In this document: positions 17,971 to 26,232 of the stretch, piece by piece | How positions within the stretch are numbered: the first letter of the stretch is position 1 | How the letters are laid out: each line of letters opens with the position of its first letter | Source: Niabella soli DSM 19437 | GTDB lineage: Bacteria > Bacteroidota > Bacteroidia > Chitinophagales > Chitinophagaceae | Reading direction: 5' to 3' | DNA: 64,000 nt | NCBI RefSeq assembly: GCF_000243115.2 | Contig: NZ_CP007035.1 | Location: forward strand, 3,348,001-3,412,000 | Notes under the pieces: generated by a model | Seen by the model: only the letters and a program-made list of their open reading frames with translations | What the model was told of the DNA's origin: nothing | Databases searched by the model: none | Program-made: the position numbers and the translations under genes

Positions 17971-20226
17971 ATGGCAGTGAAAAGTGAAAAGAAAGCAAAA
18001 GAACCAGCAACTAAACGTGTAAAAAAAACAACCTCAAAATTAGATCTGCACGGACAGTTGCTAAAACACTTTGGCTTTCAAAAATTTAAAGGAAACCAGG
18101 AAGCCATTATTGAATCGTTGTTATCCGGTAAAGATACCTTTGTTATTATGCCCACTGGCGGCGGCAAAAGCCTTTGTTATCAGTTACCTGCAGTAATTAT
18201 GGAGGGTGTGGCAATAATTGTTTCACCATTGATCGCGTTAATGAAAAACCAGGTGGACCTGGTACGGGGATACAACAGTAACGATGAAATTGCGCATTTC
18301 TTAAACTCGACCTTAAATAAGAAAGAAATAAAAGAGGTCCATGACGACCTGTTAACCGGTAAAACGAAATTATTATATGTAGCGCCGGAAACACTTACCA
18401 AACAGGAAAACCTTACTTTTTTCAGCGATCTGAAGATCTCCTTTTTCGCCGTGGATGAAGCACATTGTATTTCCGAATGGGGGCACGATTTCCGGCCGGA
18501 ATACCGCCGCCTGCGGGAAATGATGAACCAGATCAACCCCGAAGCTGCCGTAATTGCGTTAACCGCAACCGCCACACCAAAGGTCCAAAGCGATATTGTA
18601 AAAAACCTGGCGCTGAAAGATGCCAATATTTTTATTTCCTCCTTTAACCGCGATAATCTTTATTATGAGATCGTACCAAAAGTGAGCAAGAAGCAAACCA
18701 ACGAAAGCATGGTGCGGTTCATAAAAGGAATGAAAAACAAAAGTGGTATCATTTATACGCTAAACCGGAAAACTACGGAAGAGCTGGCCGACATCCTGAT
18801 GGCCAACGGCATTAAAGCGGTGGCCTACCATGCCGGGCTGGACAGCAAGTTGCGTGCAGAGCGGCAGGACCAGTTTTTGAATGAAGACGTTCAGGTTATC
18901 GTTGCCACGATCGCTTTTGGAATGGGGATCGACAAGCCGGATATCCGCTTTGTAATCCACTATAATATCTCTAAATCCATCGAGAATTATTACCAGGAAA
19001 CAGGGCGCGCGGGGCGCGATGGATTGGAAGGAAAATGTTTGTTGTATTATTCACATAAAGACGTAAGCAAGCTGGAACACCTGATGCGCGATAAGCCACT
19101 GAGCGAGCGGGAGGTAGGAGCACAGTTGATTAACGAAACGGTGGCCTTCGCTGAAAGTGGTGTGTGCCGCCGCAAAGTGATCCTTAGTTATTTTGGCGAG
19201 CAATATACGGTAGAAAACTGCGGGCTTTGCGATAATTGCCGCCATCCCAAAGAGCGCATGGAAGCCAAGGCGGAAGCAGTGTTGGTGCTAAAAACTATTA
19301 TGGAACTGGATGAGCGCTTTGCTGCTGATTATACAGTAAATATCCTCATCGGTAAGTTAACGCCACAGGTAAAAATGTTTCGTCACGAGGGGCTTACCAA
19401 TTTTGGGGCGGGGAAAGGGCAGGATTCGTTGTTTTGGAATTCGCTGATACGGCAGCTATTGCTGGAAGGGTTGCTCAAAAAAGATATTGAGGAATACGGC
19501 GTGTTGAAATTGACTCCGGCGGGTACCGCATTCCTTAAAAAACCAAAGGCATTTCCCGTTGTGCTCAATAATAAATTTGAAGAGGCATGGGATGATGATG
19601 AGGCCGCGGGCGATGAAGGTAATTCTGTGGCAACGGATGAACGGCTATTTGAAATGCTAAAGGAATTGCGTCAGAAAGAAGCGAAGAAAAAAAGCCTGCC
19701 GCCCTTCGTTATTTTCCTTGAAAACTCGCTGCTGGATATGGCAACGCTTTACCCCACCACAACCGCAGAACTGGAAAAGTGCCAGGGAGTGAGCAAGGGC
19801 AAAGCCATTCGTTACGGAAAACCTTTTGTGGAGCTGATTTCCCGGTATGTAGAGGATAATAATATTGAGAAGCCGGATGATTTTGTGATGAAGAGTGTTG
19901 TAAATAAAAGTGGAAACAAGGTTTATATCATTCAGCAAACCGATAAGAAAATTCCGCTGGAAACCATCGCGAAAAATAAAAGCTGGCAGATGAACGAACT
20001 GTTGGAGGAAATGGAAACCATTGCTGCCAGCGGCACCAAACTAAACCTGGGCTACGCAATAGATGAAATGCTGGATGAAGAAGAACAGGATGAGATCATC
20101 GAATATTTTAAAGGCTGCGAAACCTCTTCCCTGCAACTGGCCCAGGAAGAACTGGCCGACTATGATTTTAACTGGGAGCAGTTAAAGATCATGCGGATCA
20201 AGTTTTTGAGTGAATTTGGGATGTAA
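17971..20226 (+). CDS. recQ: ATP-dependent DNA helicase RecQ
   Basis: A 3'-5' DNA helicase for recombination and replication-fork repair. Visible motifs: motif 0 FGFQKFKGNQEAII, Walker A MPTGGGKSLCYQLPA, DEAH box as DEAHC, motif VI QETGRAGRDG, then the RQC zinc site in CRRKVILSYFGEQ and CGLCDNCRHP (four Cys), an HRDC domain near residues 575-650, and a C-terminal helix-turn-helix tail (residues about 675-735). At 751 residues it is longer than E. coli RecQ because of this tail and a basic N-terminal stretch, both usual in Bacteroidota. The ATG at 17971 is the first in frame. Confidence 0.96.
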   Translation: MAVKSEKKAKEPATKRVKKTTSKLDLHGQLLKHFGFQKFKGNQEAIIESLLSGKDTFVIMPTGGGKSLCYQLPAVIMEGVAIIVSPLIALMKNQVDLVRGYNSNDEIAHFLNSTLNKKEIKEVHDDLLTGKTKLLYVAPETLTKQENLTFFSDLKISFFAVDEAHCISEWGHDFRPEYRRLREMMNQINPEAAVIALTATATPKVQSDIVKNLALKDANIFISSFNRDNLYYEIVPKVSKKQTNESMVRFIKGMKNKSGIIYTLNRKTTEELADILMANGIKAVAYHAGLDSKLRAERQDQFLNEDVQVIVATIAFGMGIDKPDIRFVIHYNISKSIENYYQETGRAGRDGLEGKCLLYYSHKDVSKLEHLMRDKPLSEREVGAQLINETVAFAESGVCRRKVILSYFGEQYTVENCGLCDNCRHPKERMEAKAEAVLVLKTIMELDERFAADYTVNILIGKLTPQVKMFRHEGLTNFGAGKGQDSLFWNSLIRQLLLEGLLKKDIEEYGVLKLTPAGTAFLKKPKAFPVVLNNKFEEAWDDDEAAGDEGNSVATDERLFEMLKELRQKEAKKKSLPPFVIFLENSLLDMATLYPTTTAELEKCQGVSKGKAIRYGKPFVELISRYVEDNNIEKPDDFVMKSVVNKSGNKVYIIQQTDKKIPLETIAKNKSWQMNELLEEMETIAASGTKLNLGYAIDEMLDEEEQDEIIEYFKGCETSSLQLAQEELADYDFNWEQLKIMRIKFLSEFGM

Positions 20227-20262
20227 GTCAAAAATAAATGTGCAGTTTTTGTGTAAAACCCC

Positions 20263-20270
20263 TATTTTTG
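20263..20270 (+). promoter_or_regulatory. -7 element of the tRNA-Phe promoter
   Basis: TATTTTTG, followed by CA, lies 28 bases before the tRNA. The same ten bases, TATTTTTGCA, precede the tRNA-Asn gene at 39297-39306. A matching -33 element was not found at standard spacing. Confidence 0.5.
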
Positions 20271-20298
20271 CACTCCCTTAGGAGCAAAATCCTGAAAA

Positions 20299-20371
20299 GG
20301 TGCGGTAGCTCAGTCGGTAGAGCAAAGGACTGAAAATCCTTGTGTCGCCGGTTCGATCCCGGCCCACACCA
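20299..20371 (+). tRNA. tRNA-Phe (GAA)
   Basis: A 73-base cloverleaf: acceptor 20299-20305, D arm GCTC/GAGC, anticodon stem AAGGA/TCCTT around the loop CTGAAAA (anticodon GAA), T arm GCCGG/CCGGC with TTCGATC, discriminator A. The 3' CCA is not encoded (next bases are CA). The acceptor stem GGTGCGG/CCACACC has one non-pairing position, C5 opposite A68. Confidence 0.95.
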
Positions 20372-20375
20372 CAAG

Positions 20376-20402
20376 AATCCCGGAGTAATTCCGGGATTTT
20401 TT
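20376..20402 (+). terminator. Intrinsic terminator after tRNA-Phe
   Basis: AATCCCGGA (20376-20384) and TCCGGGATT (20390-20398) form a perfect 9-bp stem with a 5-base loop, followed at once by a T-run. It begins 5 bases after the tRNA. Confidence 0.85.
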
Positions 20403-20415
20403 GTTTTATGCACTT

Positions 20416-20955
20416 TGTTGGTGTTGCGCATGGCCCCGCAGCGATGGCGGCCACCAACAAAAACATCCCGTTGGTGTTTTACCTTTTCAACGGCTCCCAC
20501 TCAACACCAACGGCAGCTAAAAATATTCTATCGACTCCCTTATTACACGTTGATGTTTTACCCTTTCAACGGCCTTCGCTCAACACAAACTATATATGCT
20601 ATAAAAACGGCAAAAATAAACGTAATTTGCCAAATTATTGCTGATTTTTCTTTTACAGACAATGTATGAACTCTGTTCCTGCAAGAAAAAAGGACCTAGC
20701 CCCCTACACACCCTTACTAGATGCATTATCCGTTGGGCTGCATCTGCAGGTTGCACATAGCCCTGCATTCCATCAACATTAACCGGTTCGGCATTAACTT
20801 CCAGCCTTTATTGGTGTTATGTATTGCCCGTAACGATGGCGACCAACAACAAAACCAGGATGCCGTTGGTTTTTTCCCTTTCTCCGGCCTTCATTCAACA
20901 CAACCAATAGATTAAATTAAAATGGCAGAGATAGATGTAATTTGCCAAAATTTGG
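20416..20955. repeat. Degenerate tandem duplication downstream of the GH105 gene
   Basis: The segment 20416-20810 resembles the adjoining 20811-21130: both start TTGGTGTT, both contain a CAACAAAA...CCGTTGGT stretch, a TCAACAC box and TAATTTGCCAAA, and both then run into the same GH105 C-terminal coding sequence. Copy A also holds a second copy of its own TTTTACC-TTTTCAACGG box (20476-20511 and 20554-20588). No intact gene is present between 20403 and 20955. Confidence 0.7.
20640..20810 (-). pseudogene. Decayed C-terminal fragment of a GH105 gene
   Basis: Read on the minus strand, this segment gives AEPVNVDGMQGYVQPADAAQ and then GLGPFFLQEQSSYI, matching TESVNADGMLGYVQPVGAAP and GVGAFLLAGTELIHYL at the end of the intact gene next door. 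The reading frame has at least one single-base shift upstream of this point, and the stop codon is lost. Only about 50 codons survive, so it is a relic of a partial tandem duplication, not a functional gene. Confidence 0.75.
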
Positions 20956-22080
20956 CTATTTTTTCCTTTCCAGATAATGTATCAATTCTGTTCCCGCAAG
21001 CAAAAAGGCCCCCACGCCATACACATCTGTACTGGATGCATCCACCTGTTGCGGGGCGGCCCCTACAGGCTGTACATAACCCAGCATTCCATCAGCATTA
21101 ACCGATTCGGTCATTACCTTCCAGGCCTTTTGCGCAGCCGGCCAATATTCGCCTCCCAGTAAATTATGATTTAATCCCCAGATCAGCGCATAGCAAAAAA
21201 AGCCGGTGCCGCTCATCTCTTTTATCGGGTAACTAGCGGGGTCCAGTAAAGAAGCGTGCCAGCTTCCGTCGGGCTGCTGTAGCGAAATGATCTTCGTCAT
21301 CATGTCCTTGTATAGTCGTTCAAACCGGGGACGGTCCGGATAATCCGCAGGCATATTTTCCAGCACACGAACCAACCCGGCAACTACCCAGCCATTGCCC
21401 CGCGACCAGAATACTTTTTCTCCATTTTTTTCTTTCTTTTTAAAATAACTGGCATCGCGGAAAAACAAATGCGTTGAGCTGTCGTAAAGAAAATCCGTTG
21501 TTTTCCACCAAAGTTTGGAAGCCGTTGCCAGGTATTGAGGATTATGGGCTGCGGTTGATAAATAGGCCAGAGAGGGAGGTCCCATAAACAGCGCATCGCA
21601 CCAGGCCCATTCCCGCAACTGGATACTGTTTTTCCAGTCCAGCGGTTCATCATGCGGTTGGGCTACGATACTGTCTGCCAGTTTAATAAAGGGCGCAATC
21701 ATTTTGGGATCTTTATACTTCATAGAAAGCTGGGCATAGGTTTGACCAACGCAATAATCATCTGCAAAAAAACGGCGGCGACCGGTATTCCAGTTCAGGT
21801 CATTGCCTATCTGAGCCAGGAAGTTGAGATATTTTTTGCCGCCCTTCAAGGTCCCAACACTGTAAAGCCCTGTATAACAGGCTCCGTTTGTCCAGTCTGA
21901 TTTCTGATACCGGAAACCCCTTGTTTTCCAGGTGTTCAGTTGCCAATCTGCCACGCGGTGCATAATAGATAAAACGCTTTTCCGTTTCAACGGCTGTGCA
22001 GCGTTTTGTGCCCCTGCATCTGCCAGTAGGGCTGTGATCATCAATAGTGTAAGTAATCGTTTTAATCCGTTCTTCATCAT
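20956..22080 (-). CDS. GH105 unsaturated rhamnogalacturonyl/uronyl hydrolase, exported
   Basis: A 374-residue glycoside hydrolase of the GH88/GH105 group, which release the unsaturated 4,5-uronic acid left at the non-reducing end by polysaccharide lyases. After a signal peptide (cleavage near DAGAQ, residue about 25) the (alpha/alpha)6 barrel contains TNGACYTGLYS, the DDYCVGQTY segment with the likely catalytic Asp, EWAWCDALFMGPP, and SRGNGWVVAGLVR, all GH105 landmarks. Start is either of two adjacent ATGs (22080 or 22077). No lyase is encoded nearby. Its 3' end has been duplicated downstream into a decayed copy. Confidence 0.92.
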   Translation of the reverse strand: MMKNGLKRLLTLLMITALLADAGAQNAAQPLKRKSVLSIMHRVADWQLNTWKTRGFRYQKSDWTNGACYTGLYSVGTLKGGKKYLNFLAQIGNDLNWNTGRRRFFADDYCVGQTYAQLSMKYKDPKMIAPFIKLADSIVAQPHDEPLDWKNSIQLREWAWCDALFMGPPSLAYLSTAAHNPQYLATASKLWWKTTDFLYDSSTHLFFRDASYFKKKEKNGEKVFWSRGNGWVVAGLVRVLENMPADYPDRPRFERLYKDMMTKIISLQQPDGSWHASLLDPASYPIKEMSGTGFFCYALIWGLNHNLLGGEYWPAAQKAWKVMTESVNADGMLGYVQPVGAAPQQVDASSTDVYGVGAFLLAGTELIHYLERKK

Positions 22081-22192
22081 TTTATTTATTTATTGAACAA
22101 TCGTTTTTTGAAAATCTGTTATAGTGCTGCTTGTAAATTTAGTGACTGAAACACAACCTTGCGTTTAATCTTATTGGCTGAATAAAAAATCT

Positions 22193-22924
22193 CTAATCTG
22201 CAACCGGCACAAAAATACGCTTGTCTTTTGCGGACCATCGGTCTATAACAAAGTTCACCGCCAGTTGGACAAAATGCAGACTCCGGTTTCCGCCGGGGGA
22301 AAGCTCCCGTTGCCACAGGTAGCCGGTTGTCATACCAACATTCCGGTTAAACTGGTAACCCGCGCCTGCATAAACCCGGTTCCGTTTAAATGCATTTGCA
22401 TTAGGACCAAAAAAAACCTCATCAAAAGCATTTACAAAAAAGGTTTGGGCCACAACCCTTTTTTTATTAATGGGCAACGTAGTGCTAAGACGGTACCGGT
22501 AGCGTTGGTCCGTAACTTTTTCGCCTGTTTTTGGATAATGAAAAAAACGTTCTTCAGCTCTGAGCCGGTGATCCAGGTCGATCCTTGAAATATAATGACT
22601 GAACGTATATTGCAGCCATAACCGGAGCTCTTCCTGGGTAAGACTTTTTTCTTTGTAGGTAGCATAACGCCCCATTCCGGCAAACGCCTGGTTGTTGTCG
22701 TTAATATTATAACCGGCGCCTCCTTTCACTTCATAATAATCGATAGTCCGGAATTTTTCAATAGATCGGGCCTGCAGCTCGGCATAAGCCATCCATTTTG
22801 GAGAAAACTTATACGTTCCGGATGTGGTCATAAATCCGGAAAGATGTTCGGGGGTTTGGTTTTGAGCAATACCGCGGGTAATACATACAAGAGCAATCGT
22901 GACTAATAAAATTCTCGAGAACAT
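22193..22924 (-). CDS. DUF2490 outer-membrane beta-barrel-like protein
   Basis: A 243-residue exported protein of the DUF2490 family, predicted outer-membrane beta-barrels of unknown role. The signal peptide ends near GIAQ (residue about 21). The body has the family pattern of alternating strands, with LWLQYTFSHYISRIDLDHRLRAEER recognisable over two strands (written here as two parts: LWLQYTF and DHRLRAEERFF), RYRLSTTLP, NAFDEVFFGPN and a C-terminal strand FVQLAVNFVID. Single gene, minus strand, 112 bp before the GH105 start. Confidence 0.82.
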   Translation of the reverse strand: MFSRILLVTIALVCITRGIAQNQTPEHLSGFMTTSGTYKFSPKWMAYAELQARSIEKFRTIDYYEVKGGAGYNINDNNQAFAGMGRYATYKEKSLTQEELRLWLQYTFSHYISRIDLDHRLRAEERFFHYPKTGEKVTDQRYRYRLSTTLPINKKRVVAQTFFVNAFDEVFFGPNANAFKRNRVYAGAGYQFNRNVGMTTGYLWQRELSPGGNRSLHFVQLAVNFVIDRWSAKDKRIFVPVAD

Positions 22925-23004
22925 AATTGATTTTTATCTCCTGGCTGATAACTATAGGAGAAGAAAAAGGATCTGTTTTATTTATATGATCGGGTTGTCT
23001 TTTT

Positions 23005-24873
23005 CTAGCGTCCCATATATACCATTAGTATCTGGATGTCGCTGGGTTTGATCCCGGAAATCCGGCTTGCTTGTCCGAGCGTTTGCGGACGGATGCGATT
23101 CAGCTTTTCCCGGGCTTCATTTCCTAATGAACTCAACTTTGAATAATCAAACGCTTGGGGGATGGCAAGATTTTCCATATCGCTCATCCGGTTCACTAAC
23201 TCTTTTTCTTTTTCGATATACGTTTCGTATTTAGCAAGAATAGACGCTTGTTCTAATTCTTCCCTGGTATAATTCTTTACCTGTTCTTTTAGAGCCGGAA
23301 TGGCATCTACCAAATGACTTAATTCTATATCCGGGCGCAATAATATCTTTTCTGCTTTTTGTTTTTCCTGGATCTGTGATGAATTATGTTTTAAAAGGAA
23401 GCCGTTGATCTCTTCGGGTTTCAAGGAGGCCTCTTTTAAAATTGTCCTTATATTGGCAATATTTTCTGTTTTTTGCCTTATTTTATTCATTCTTTCTTCA
23501 GAGGCCAAGCCTAATTTATAACCGATAGGAGTTAGCCGGGCATCTGCGTTGTCCTGGCGAAGCAGGGTACGGTATTCCGCACGTGACGTAAACATGCGAT
23601 AGGGCTCTTCGGTTCCTTTGTTGATAAGATCGTCAATAAGCACCCCGATATAAGCATCACTTCTTTTCAATGTAAACGGCGCAGCGTCATTCCCATTTAA
23701 ATGCGCATTTATTCCCGCCACTATTCCCTGGCAGGCCGCTTCCTCATAACCTGTTGTTCCGTTAATTTGACCGGCGAAAAATAAATTACGTATTAATTTT
23801 GTTTCTAATGTGTTTTTTAGTTGTGTTGGGGGAAAATAATCATACTCGATAGCATACCCCGGGCGGAACAGTCGTGCATTTTCAAATCCAGGCACCATCC
23901 GCAATGCGGCATACTGCACATCTTCCGGAAGTGATGTTGAAAAACCATTAACGTAAATCTCGACCGTATTCCATCCCTCAGGCTCAACAAACAACTGGTG
24001 GCGTTCCTTATCCGCAAACCTGTTGATCTTATCTTCAATGCTGGGGCAATACCGGGGACCTACCCCGTCAATCCTTCCTGCATACATAGGGCTGCGATCA
24101 AAACCGGTCTTCAGCATATCATGTACTTTCTGATCGGTATAAGTAATCCAGCAACACCGTTGTTCGCTTGCTTTTATTTTTGGAGTATCTGTAAAAGAGA
24201 AACCAACAATCTCCTCATCTCCATCCTGAACCTCCATTTTTGTATAATCCAGGCTCCTGCCGTCTACCCTTGGGGGCGTTCCTGTTTTTAGACGGTCACT
24301 CTCAAACCCCAGGCTGACCAATTGTTCCGTAATACCACTTGCCGCTTTTTCCGCCACCCGTCCGCCACCAAATTGTTTTTCCCCTATATGAATGATCCCA
24401 TTCAGGAACGTGCCATTCGTCAGCACCACTGCTTTAGACCGGATCTCATGCCCAAGCCCTGTTACTACGCCTTTAACGAAGCCATCTTTTACCAAAAGCC
24501 CCTTTACCATATCCTGGTAAAAGTCCAGGTTAGGCGTTTGTTCCAGCATTTCTCTCCATTTTGCGGCAAATAACATACGATCGCTCTGCGCTCTTGGGCT
24601 CCACATCGCCGGTCCCTTCGACCGGTTCAGCATCCGGAACTGGATCATAGAAAGATCTGTAACAATCCCGGAATATCCCCCAAGAGCATCTATTTCCCGC
24701 ACAATTTGCCCTTTGGCAATGCCACCCATAGCAGGATTGCAGCTCATTTGAGCAATAGTTTGCATATTCATGGTCACCAACAGGGTTTTAGAGCCTATAT
24801 TAGCGGCAGCGGCAGCCGCCTCACATCCGGCATGACCGGCACCGACAACAATTACATCATAATCTGGAAACAT
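23005..24873 (-). CDS. mnmG: tRNA uridine-5-carboxymethylaminomethyl modification enzyme MnmG (GidA)
   Basis: With MnmE, installs the cmnm5 group on the wobble uridine of certain tRNAs. The 622-residue protein has the FAD motif VVGAGHAGCEAAAAAANIG at the start, NPAMGGIAKGQIVREIDALGG, TGTPPRVDGRSLD, and the C-terminal helical MnmE-binding domain ending in SRISGIKPSDI. Length and motifs are canonical. In many bacteria mnmG (gidA) lies close to oriC and to parS sites (known); here three parS-like palindromes begin 170 bp upstream of its start. No rsmG, parA or parB gene is next to it. Confidence 0.97.
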   Translation of the reverse strand: MFPDYDVIVVGAGHAGCEAAAAAANIGSKTLLVTMNMQTIAQMSCNPAMGGIAKGQIVREIDALGGYSGIVTDLSMIQFRMLNRSKGPAMWSPRAQSDRMLFAAKWREMLEQTPNLDFYQDMVKGLLVKDGFVKGVVTGLGHEIRSKAVVLTNGTFLNGIIHIGEKQFGGGRVAEKAASGITEQLVSLGFESDRLKTGTPPRVDGRSLDYTKMEVQDGDEEIVGFSFTDTPKIKASEQRCCWITYTDQKVHDMLKTGFDRSPMYAGRIDGVGPRYCPSIEDKINRFADKERHQLFVEPEGWNTVEIYVNGFSTSLPEDVQYAALRMVPGFENARLFRPGYAIEYDYFPPTQLKNTLETKLIRNLFFAGQINGTTGYEEAACQGIVAGINAHLNGNDAAPFTLKRSDAYIGVLIDDLINKGTEEPYRMFTSRAEYRTLLRQDNADARLTPIGYKLGLASEERMNKIRQKTENIANIRTILKEASLKPEEINGFLLKHNSSQIQEKQKAEKILLRPDIELSHLVDAIPALKEQVKNYTREELEQASILAKYETYIEKEKELVNRMSDMENLAIPQAFDYSKLSSLGNEAREKLNRIRPQTLGQASRISGIKPSDIQILMVYMGR

Positions 24874-25041
24874 TTTGCAAAATTACGCCTTTCCTTTTTC
24901 ATACCATGGCTTATAAACAAGGTATAGGACTGTCATTGCTGAATAACGGAACTATGGCAAATCATTAAGCCCTTTATGCGCTGTGATAGGGGCTGAGGCA
25001 TCTCTATTCTTATTAGGTTCTTATATCTAAAGGTTATTCTT

Positions 25042-25057
25042 TGTTCCACGTGGAACA
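25042..25057. other. parS-like ParB-binding site 1
   Basis: TGTTCCACGTGGAACA, a perfect 16-bp palindrome. It differs from the canonical parS TGTTTCACGTGAAACA only by a symmetric T-to-C/A-to-G change that keeps the palindrome and fits the known TGTTNCACGTGNAACA form. Confidence 0.85.
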
Positions 25058-25127
25058 TTTAAGCTTAGATACTACATAAAACAAAGCAACTAACCCTTTA
25101 CGGACGATTTAACAGCATTTACTGGTC

Positions 25128-25143
25128 TGTTTCACGTGAAACA
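25128..25143. other. parS site 2, canonical sequence
   Basis: TGTTTCACGTGAAACA, identical to the canonical bacterial parS sequence recognised by chromosomal ParB. It lies 70 bp from site 1 in the gene-free stretch 24874-25494. Confidence 0.92.
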
Positions 25144-25477
25144 AGTAAACATAAAACACAGATAATACTATACTTAAAAATTTGAAAGCACTGCCAGAAC
25201 AATGGGTACCAAACCAAACTCTTCTGATGAACTGCCCTAAGCCTACAAATATATTGGTCATAAAAAGGCCTGAATTACAGAAGAACCGGGAACTTACAAG
25301 GTTTTTTGCTAATTACTAGATCCGGATGCCTTGAACTGAAGTCCTTTGACCGCCATTCCGTTTTGAATAGCCCTAAACCACACCCTTTGAAAATGAATCA
25401 GGCAAACAGCACAAAATAGGCGAATAACGCCTTTGTTCCTGGGAGATAAACGCAGCCTTTGTTTTATGGAACAACAT

Positions 25478-25493
25478 TGTTCCACGTGGAACA
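25478..25493. other. parS-like ParB-binding site 3
   Basis: TGTTCCACGTGGAACA, identical to site 1, placed one base beyond the ybeY stop codon. Between sites 2 and 3 (25144-25477) I see no gene, repeat or RNA. Confidence 0.85.
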
Positions 25494-25494
25494 A

Positions 25495-25935
25495 CTATTT
25501 ATCGAAGTAATTCTTTAGTGCGGCATCCTCCATTTGGCGCATAAGTGTCTGTTCCTGCACAGATTTATCGTTAAATCCAAGCAAATGGAGCACCCCATGA
25601 AAAATAACCCGGTGTAATTCCCGTTGAACAGTGCTTTTATTTATAATTGAATTGCTTTTTACCGTATCCACACTTATAAATAACTCGGCAGCCATAGAAT
25701 CGGTAACCCTTTCCCGTAAATCAAACGTAATAATATCAGTATAATAATCATGATTCAGATACTGTCTATTTACTTCCAGTATTTCCTCGTCACTACAGAA
25801 AGTAACGTTTAAAACATTCAGGTGTTGACCATGTTGCTGCACCAGGCCTGAAATAAAGGCTTTCAACCGCTTTCTGTCCGACAGGGATACAGATTTCTTA
25901 AACAGAAAGGTAATAACTGAACTAGATGTACTCAT
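25495..25935 (-). CDS. ybeY: Endoribonuclease YbeY (rRNA maturation factor)
   Basis: A 146-residue metal-dependent endoribonuclease for 16S rRNA 3' maturation and ribosome quality control. The zinc site reads HGVLHLLGFNDK: the first two His of the H-x3-H-x5-H motif are present, but the third position is Asp. As far as I recall this replacement is usual in Bacteroidota YbeY, where Asp can serve as a metal ligand. The NRQYLNHDYYTDIITFDL segment is also family-typical. The gene is flanked by parS site 3 downstream and by feoA upstream, divergently, with a 50-bp gap. Confidence 0.92.
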   Translation of the reverse strand: MSTSSSVITFLFKKSVSLSDRKRLKAFISGLVQQHGQHLNVLNVTFCSDEEILEVNRQYLNHDYYTDIITFDLRERVTDSMAAELFISVDTVKSNSIINKSTVQRELHRVIFHGVLHLLGFNDKSVQEQTLMRQMEDAALKNYFDK

Positions 25936-25973
25936 AATTTCAAAATTCGTAAATAAAAGACACTCAACAATGC

Positions 25974-25981
25974 TAGTTTTG
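25974..25981 (+). promoter_or_regulatory. -7 element in front of feoA
   Basis: TAGTTTTG matches TAnnTTTG exactly and ends four bases before the feoA ATG, so transcription may start at or next to the start codon. No clear -33 TTTG was found. Confidence 0.4.
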
Positions 25982-25985
25982 TAGA

Positions 25986-26228
25986 ATGAAACAAGGAAAA
26001 GACTTACTTCTGTCGGAATTGAGACCAGGACAGCGGGCTATAATACAGAAGTTTACAACAGAAGAAATATTTCTTAAGCTGATGGAGATGGGATGCTTAC
26101 CGGGGGAGGAGATTGAAGTAATTAAAATAGCTCCTTTGAATGATCCGATATCCATTTCGGTAGCGGGTTATACATTAAGCTTACGACTTGATGAAGCGAA
26201 ACATATCGTTGTAGATACCTTAAATTAA
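25986..26228 (+). CDS. feoA: FeoA domain protein
   Basis: An 80-residue stand-alone FeoA protein with an SH3-like fold, an accessory to ferrous iron uptake through FeoB. The pattern is clear: LSELRPGQRAIIQKF, LMEMGCLPGEEIEVIK, and DPISISVAGYTLSLRLDEAKHIVV. No feoB lies beside it; instead nadD follows 4 bp later on the same strand. The function in iron uptake is inherited from the family and was not confirmed by neighbours. Confidence 0.9.
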   Translation: MKQGKDLLLSELRPGQRAIIQKFTTEEIFLKLMEMGCLPGEEIEVIKIAPLNDPISISVAGYTLSLRLDEAKHIVVDTLN

Positions 26229-26232
26229 CCGG

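Noticed and set aside
20403-20955. CRISPR-like or satellite array in the repeated region
   Set aside because: The copies are long, few and degenerate, without regular spacers; they are explained by a partial gene duplication.
25309-25494. A 61-codon frame upstream of ybeY on the minus strand
   Set aside because: Its start codons fall inside parS site 3 and no family features are visible.
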